64,000 bases of DNA from Marivita sp003149565. Its GTDB lineage: Bacteria > Pseudomonadota > Alphaproteobacteria > Rhodobacterales > Rhodobacteraceae. The DNA lies in the NCBI RefSeq assembly GCF_965216415.1, contig NZ_CBDCFU010000002.1. One strand, given 5' to 3'. The notes under the pieces are model-generated. The model was not told the origin of the DNA. It searched no databases and saw only the letters and a program-made list of their open reading frames with translations. Within the stretch, counting starts at the first letter, position 1, and every line of letters begins with the position of its first letter. Positions 60,271 through 64,000 of this stretch are shown here, piece after piece. The translations under genes and the position numbers were made by a program.

Positions 60271-60867
60271 TCAGGACAGGGCCATCCAGCCTGCAACGCC
60301 AACGAGTACAACTGCAAAGCTCCGGTTCAGCCACGCTGCATGGCGCTTTGATCGAAACAGGGCCGAAAGACGGTCCCCGATCACTGTCCAGGCCGAGAAT
60401 GCGAGAAGGTTGTTCAATGTGAACACCGTGGTCAGTACGAATACGGCTGTCAGAACCGACGTCTCTGACGCAGGCAGGAAGGTCGAGAACATCAGTGCGA
60501 TGATGATATAGGCTTTGGGATTGAGGATGAGCAGCGCCGCGCCGTCCAGAACACGCATCGGGCGTGCTGTTTCACCCGTATTGGTGATCTTCGCGCGCCA
60601 GAGCCTGATTGCGAGCCAGACCACATAGAGCGCGCCGGCAGTCTTGAGGATCGGGAACAGCAACGGCCAGGTTTCCAGTGCGTTGAGACATCCAAGACCG
60701 ATCGCTGCCGTCACGACCCATGTCGCGAGATGGTAGCCTGCACTGGCGGGCAGGGTTGCGCGAAACCCGAAGAGCGCTCCGTTCGCGGCAAAAAGCATGT
60801 TTCCCGGTCCGGGGCTGAAGGCCAGCGGGAACAGAAAGAGCAGAAGCGCGACGATGGTTTCGGTCAT
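60271..60867 (-). CDS. LysE/RhtB-family exporter
   Basis: A 198-residue inner-membrane exporter of the LysE family with about six hydrophobic segments. The family signature is FSPGPGNMLFAANGALFGFR near residue 20, and LLILNPKAYIIIALMFSTF near the middle. Members export amino acids or homoserine lactones. The ATG at 60867 follows AAGGACATC; a run of four Met codons upstream is less likely. It lies on the minus strand between hisH and hisA without obvious relation to histidine. Confidence 0.88.
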   Translation of the reverse strand: MTETIVALLLFLFPLAFSPGPGNMLFAANGALFGFRATLPASAGYHLATWVVTAAIGLGCLNALETWPLLFPILKTAGALYVVWLAIRLWRAKITNTGETARPMRVLDGAALLILNPKAYIIIALMFSTFLPASETSVLTAVFVLTTVFTLNNLLAFSAWTVIGDRLSALFRSKRHAAWLNRSFAVVLVGVAGWMALS

Positions 60868-60937
60868 GATGATGTCCTTGGCTCGGGACATCATCATCAC
60901 GTGTGGGACAGGCCGAAGCGATCCGGATCCTGCGCGT

Positions 60938-61573
60938 TCAGGGCGTCCAAGCCAGGAAATTCGCGATCATCCGCAGACCAGTGGCGGCGCTTTTTTCGGG
61001 GTGGAACTGAAAGCCCACCATAGTGTCACGTGCCACTATGGCGGTGACATCTCCGCCATAGTCCACATGCGCAAGGCGCTGGGCAGAGGTGTCTACGCGC
61101 ATCTGGTAGGAATGCACGAAATAGGCATGTTCGCCCGTGGTGATGCCGTCTAGCACCGGATGAGGTGTGTCGATCACCAGATCATTCCAGCCCATATGCG
61201 GGACTTTCATCTGCCTATCGGACGGCGTGATCCGTTCGACTACACCGTCGATCCAGCCCAAACCGTCGGTCGGCGCGTATTCCAGCCCCTCGCGGGCCAT
61301 CAGCTGCATGCCGACGCAGATCCCGAGGAAGGGGCGGGCCTTGACCTCGACAGCCTCGACCATCGCGGCAAAGGCACCCGAACTGCGCAGAGCGGCGGCA
61401 CAGGCCGGAAATGCGCCGTCGCCGGGCAGGACCAGTCGGTCTGCACCCGCAATGACATCCGGGTCGGCGGTAACCACTACGTCGCCCGCACCGACCTCTA
61501 ATGCCATGCGCTGGAACGCCTTCTCAGCGGAATGGAGGTTGCCGCTTTCGTAGTCGATAATCGCTGTCAGCAC
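60938..61573 (-). CDS. hisH: Imidazole glycerol phosphate synthase glutaminase subunit HisH
   Basis: A 211-residue class I glutamine amidotransferase. The nucleophile Cys is in FLGICVGMQLM near residue 80; His and Glu of the triad lie in VGFQFHPEKSAATG near the C-terminus. It feeds ammonia to HisF. It starts 3 bases after the hisB stop and is co-transcribed with it. Downstream on the same strand comes the LysE gene (70 bases), so the his operon may read into it. Confidence 0.95.
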   Translation of the reverse strand: MLTAIIDYESGNLHSAEKAFQRMALEVGAGDVVVTADPDVIAGADRLVLPGDGAFPACAAALRSSGAFAAMVEAVEVKARPFLGICVGMQLMAREGLEYAPTDGLGWIDGVVERITPSDRQMKVPHMGWNDLVIDTPHPVLDGITTGEHAYFVHSYQMRVDTSAQRLAHVDYGGDVTAIVARDTMVGFQFHPEKSAATGLRMIANFLAWTP

Positions 61574-61576
61574 GGG

Positions 61577-62164
61577 TTACAGCGCCCCCTTGGTGGATGG
61601 GATTGCGTCCGCCTTGCGCGGGTCAAGCTCCAGCGCGTCCCGCAGCGCGCGGGCCACTGCCTTGAACGCGGCTTCGGCGATGTGGTGGCTGTTGATCCCG
61701 TGCAGCATGTCCACATGCAGTGTGATGCCGCCATGTGTGCTGAAGGCCTGAAAGAACTCGCGTACCAGTTCCGTGTCGAACGTACCGATCTTGGCCGTGG
61801 GCAAGTCGACGTTCCAGACAAGGAACGGTCGCGCTGACAGGTCCAGCGCGGCGCGAACCAGTGCGTCGTCCATCGGCAAGAGACACGACCCATAGCGAAC
61901 GATCCCGCGCTTGTCGCCCATCGCCTGCGTCAGGGCCTGACCCAAAGCGATGCCCACATCCTCGACCGAATGGTGGTCGTCGATATGCAGATCGCCCTCG
62001 CAGCGCACGACCATGTCGATCAGCGAATGGCGCGCCAGCTGGTCCAGCATATGGTCAAAGAACCCGACGCCGGTCTGGTTGTCATAGCTCCCGGTGCCGT
62101 CCAGATTGACCTCAACTGTGATCTTGGTCTCCGCAGTGTTGCGGGTCACGGTGGCGCTGCGCAT
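61577..62164 (-). CDS. hisB: Imidazoleglycerol-phosphate dehydratase HisB
   Basis: A 195-residue manganese-dependent dehydratase, sixth step of histidine synthesis. The metal-binding motifs are GFFDHMLDQLARHS, DDHHSVEDVGI and GINSHHIAEAAFKA. It is the monofunctional form without the N-terminal phosphatase domain of E. coli HisB. The ATG at 62164 (MRSATVTRNTAET) has GGAGAG upstream; a longer frame upstream is not supported. It opens the his unit, divergent from the GNAT gene. Confidence 0.95.
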   Translation of the reverse strand: MRSATVTRNTAETKITVEVNLDGTGSYDNQTGVGFFDHMLDQLARHSLIDMVVRCEGDLHIDDHHSVEDVGIALGQALTQAMGDKRGIVRYGSCLLPMDDALVRAALDLSARPFLVWNVDLPTAKIGTFDTELVREFFQAFSTHGGITLHVDMLHGINSHHIAEAAFKAVARALRDALELDPRKADAIPSTKGAL

Positions 62165-62283
62165 ATCGCCTCTCCTTGGCAAGTGTCGCGGCCTTATAGG
62201 CGGGGTGGTGGCACGCGCCAAGGCCCTGTTGCAGTTCCATCGCGGCGTGTGTTTCTTCGCCACGACTTTCAGGAGGGTATGAC

Positions 62284-62748
62284 ATGATCGGAACACGTCT
62301 GCGCATTGCCACAGCCGCCGACAGCGATCCGCTGGGGGTGGTCATGTTCCGCGCCATTCATGAAGGCGACAGCCCCTACACCAAAGCGCAGCGCACCGCG
62401 TGGCTGCCCAGACCCAATAGCGGCGCTGACTGGGCTGCGCGGCTTTTGGGCCAGCATGTGCTGTTGGCCCAGGCGGACGAGATCACCGGCTTTATGTCGG
62501 TTTCACAAGAGGGCTATGTCGACCTCGCGTACATCCTGCCCGAGGCCCGGGGGCAGGGGCTCTTTGCCCAGCTTTTGGAGCAGATCGAGGCGGAGGCCAG
62601 AGGTCAGGGAGCAAAGCAGCTCACCACCCATGCGAGCCTGATGGCGCAACCGGCCTTTCAGCGCTGCGGCTTTGTCATCGACTACCAAGAAACGGTTGCG
62701 CGCAACGGGCAAACCCTGGCCCGAGCACGTATGTGCAAGAATTTGTGA
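62284..62748 (+). CDS. GNAT-family N-acetyltransferase
   Basis: A 154-residue acetyltransferase. The acetyl-CoA motif A reads ILPEARGQGLFAQLLEQIEAEARGQGA, preceded by DEITGFMSVSQEGYVDLAYI; the C-terminal AFQRCGFVIDYQETV is the usual C-terminal strand. The acceptor is unknown. AGGAGGG lies 7-8 bases before the ATG. It is divergent from hisB across 119 bases and precedes the tRNA-Gly genes, which are on the opposite strand. Confidence 0.85.
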   Translation: MIGTRLRIATAADSDPLGVVMFRAIHEGDSPYTKAQRTAWLPRPNSGADWAARLLGQHVLLAQADEITGFMSVSQEGYVDLAYILPEARGQGLFAQLLEQIEAEARGQGAKQLTTHASLMAQPAFQRCGFVIDYQETVARNGQTLARARMCKNL

Positions 62749-62762
62749 CAGAAGAAGGTCGA

Positions 62763-62837
62763 TGGAGCGGGCGAGGCGATTCGAACGCCCGACCCTAACC
62801 TTGGCAAGGTTATGCTCTACCCCTGAGCTACGCCCGC
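62763..62837 (-). tRNA. tRNA-Gly (GCC), copy 1
   Basis: On the minus strand the acceptor stem GCGGGCG/CGCCCGC encloses D-arm GCTC...GAGC, an anticodon stem TAACC/GGTTA with loop TTGCCAA (anticodon GCC), and T-arm with GTTCGAATC. CCA is encoded (plus-strand TGG at 62763-62765). It is identical to the next copy. Confidence 0.95.
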
Positions 62838-62860
62838 GCTGCCATCGATTTAGACCGGAT

Positions 62861-62935
62861 TGGAGCGGGCGAGGCGATTCGAACGCCCGACCCTAACCTT
62901 GGCAAGGTTATGCTCTACCCCTGAGCTACGCCCGC
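62861..62935 (-). tRNA. tRNA-Gly (GCC), copy 2
   Basis: Identical to the copy at 62763-62837 and located 23 bases upstream of it in the direction of transcription, so both are probably cut from one precursor. CCA is encoded (plus-strand TGG at 62861-62863). Confidence 0.95.
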
Positions 62936-63120
62936 GCTGCCAATCTGGTAGGCGGGGATTTAGGGCTTGTTGCGACCGGGCGCAAGAGGAAATTCGGCCC
63001 TTTGCACCGCCTTTTTTGCAGCCCGCCCAGACGCGGGCGCGGCGGACTGCTGCGCAATCCGCTTTCCCTGCCCCTCCGGACGCAGTAGGCATGCCAATCC
63101 AAGCAAGGTTGGGACACCCC

Positions 63121-63660
63121 ATGGCGCAGAATGCCACCATCTACAAAGTCGAGCTCACCGTGTCTGACATGGACCGGCACTATTACGAGACCCACAAGCT
63201 CACCGTGGCCAAACATCCGTCCGAGACGGACGAACGCCTGATGGTGCGCCTCGTGGCCTTTGCGCTCAATGCCGATGAACATCTGGAGATGACCAAGGGG
63301 CTGTCGACCGATGATGAGCCGGACATCTGGCAGAAGAGCCTCAGCGGAGAGCTCGACGTCTGGATCGCCCTCGGCCTGCCGTCCGAGAAAGTGCTGCGCC
63401 AGTCCTGCGCCAAGTCGGGCAAGGTCATCGTCTACGCCTATGGCGGCCGCCCGGCAGAGGTCTGGTGGGACAAGGTCAAGGGCAGCACCACCCGCTTCGA
63501 CAACCTGACAGTGTTTGGCCTGCCTGAGGCGGAAACCATGGCGCTGGCCGGTCTGGTTGCCCGCGCCATGAAGATGCAGGTCAACATCCAGGACGGCGAG
63601 GTGATGGTCAGCGTTGACGAGGGGATGGTCTACGTGACGCCAGAGGTTTGGAAGGGGTAG
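63121..63660 (+). CDS. YaeQ family protein
   Basis: A 179-residue protein of the YaeQ family: IYKVELTVSDMDRHYYETHKLTVAKHPSETDERLMVRLVAFAL at the N-terminus and GEPD-like DEPDIWQKSLSGELDVWIALG in the middle. The fold is related to PD-(D/E)XK nucleases (the E-D...E pattern is compatible), but a nuclease activity is not established. The ATG at 63121 begins MAQNATIYK, the usual N-terminus; an earlier Met at 63091 is possible. It lies downstream of the tRNA pair on the opposite strand. Confidence 0.88.
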   Translation: MAQNATIYKVELTVSDMDRHYYETHKLTVAKHPSETDERLMVRLVAFALNADEHLEMTKGLSTDDEPDIWQKSLSGELDVWIALGLPSEKVLRQSCAKSGKVIVYAYGGRPAEVWWDKVKGSTTRFDNLTVFGLPEAETMALAGLVARAMKMQVNIQDGEVMVSVDEGMVYVTPEVWKG

Positions 63661-63750
63661 CAGCGGGCGTTTGTTACAACGGGCGGGATAGCGCGAAGGC
63701 CGGCTTCGAGCTGTGATGCGCAGCGCGCGGCCTTTGTCTCGGTGGCACTC

Positions 63751-64000
63751 TCAAACAAACGGTATTTTCAAGAGATGCGGCGCTGTCCTTTGCAGAAGTC
63801 TTTTTACAACCTCTCCGTCTTTTCGCAGCTTCGTTGGCATCGAAATTGCGATTTCTATTAAGCGCCGGTCATTGAATGGGTTTATGAACGGAGTTCTGTG
63901 CATCGCAGTGATGTAAGGGCCCTGAATATTTGGCAAATATTGTTCGACAAAGGCAAAATCATACGCGCGTGATTGGGCATTCTCGGGCAAGGTCTGCCAC
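63751..64000 (-). CDS. Asparagine synthase-like protein, C-terminal part (cut by window edge)
   Basis: The minus-strand frame enters from the right edge and ends at 63751, giving about 82 visible codons. The segment PFINPFNDRRLIEIAISMPTKLR has the position and spacing of the PFxDxRLIExAxxLP motif at the end of the ATP-pyrophosphatase domain of asparagine synthase (AsnB) family proteins, followed by KRLLQRTAPHLL. Such proteins also modify capsular sugars and peptide natural products. The glutaminase and nucleotide-binding parts lie outside the window. AT content is higher than in neighbours. Confidence 0.6.
   Translation of the reverse strand, partial: WQTLPENAQSRAYDFAFVEQYLPNIQGPYITAMHRTPFINPFNDRRLIEIAISMPTKLRKDGEVVKRLLQRTAPHLLKIPFV

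Noticed and set aside
1..64000. CRISPR arrays, prophage, restriction-modification or other defence system
   Set aside because: No spaced direct repeats, phage structural genes, methyltransferase or nuclease pairs were seen; repeats found are hairpins and insertion sequences.

Overview
The window reads as chromosome of a marine alphaproteobacterium of the Rhodobacterales (roseobacter type). This rests on high GC, an interleaved his cluster, class A RNase P RNA, TRAP and peptide ABC transporters, a roseobacter-style gene set, and GC-rich extragenic hairpins followed by a TATTT...AGAGAAGA motif. The genus cannot be fixed from the sequence alone.

Layout. 1-2.5 kb: the tail of an IS3-family element that has cut off the 3' end of an acidic unknown gene, then small STAS-like and cupin genes. 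2.9-29 kb: an accessory catabolic region. An amidase is separated by a decayed IS66 and a gutted IS3 element from two divergent gene sets. The minus set is gamma-glutamyltransferase, a large FAD/Fe-S dehydrogenase and a DadA-like FAD oxidase. The plus set is an ATP-dependent hydantoinase/oxoprolinase pair (HyuA/HyuB), a complete peptide-type ABC importer with a fused permease-ATPase, a creatininase-family amidohydrolase, a TRAP transporter and an RraA-like aldolase, bounded by a LysR regulator and a 2-hydroxyacid dehydrogenase. It looks like import of an amide or lactam nitrogen compound (gamma-glutamyl/5-oxoproline or creatinine/hydantoin type), ring or amide opening, amine and hydroxyacid oxidation, and export of electrons to the respiratory chain. 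The substrate is inferred, not shown.

29.0-30.7 kb is a graveyard of IS5-type and IS1182-type transposase pieces and a stub of a molybdopterin oxidoreductase, which marks the right edge of the accessory region. 30.7-48.4 kb is mostly core: folate cyclo-ligase, MgtE, guanine and 8-oxoguanine deaminases, two quinone oxidoreductases, L33, RNase P RNA, HisN-like phosphatase, regulators, a Bax-inhibitor-1 family protein, an orphan NuoE-NuoF fusion and FtsY.

48.5-56.4 kb holds two apparently identical 555-bp IS200/IS605-type elements. The first sits inside a DMT-family transporter gene, and removing it restores that gene in frame. Between the copies are YciB, an Lrp regulator, a PLP decarboxylase, an orphan molybdenum hydroxylase large subunit and a DUF2235 hydrolase. 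56.4-62.2 kb is the his cluster (hisE, F, A, H, B on the minus strand) interrupted by an SDR, a DUF2147 protein and a LysE exporter. The window closes with a GNAT protein, two tandem identical tRNA-Gly(GCC) genes, YaeQ and the C-terminal end of an asparagine-synthase-like gene running off the edge.
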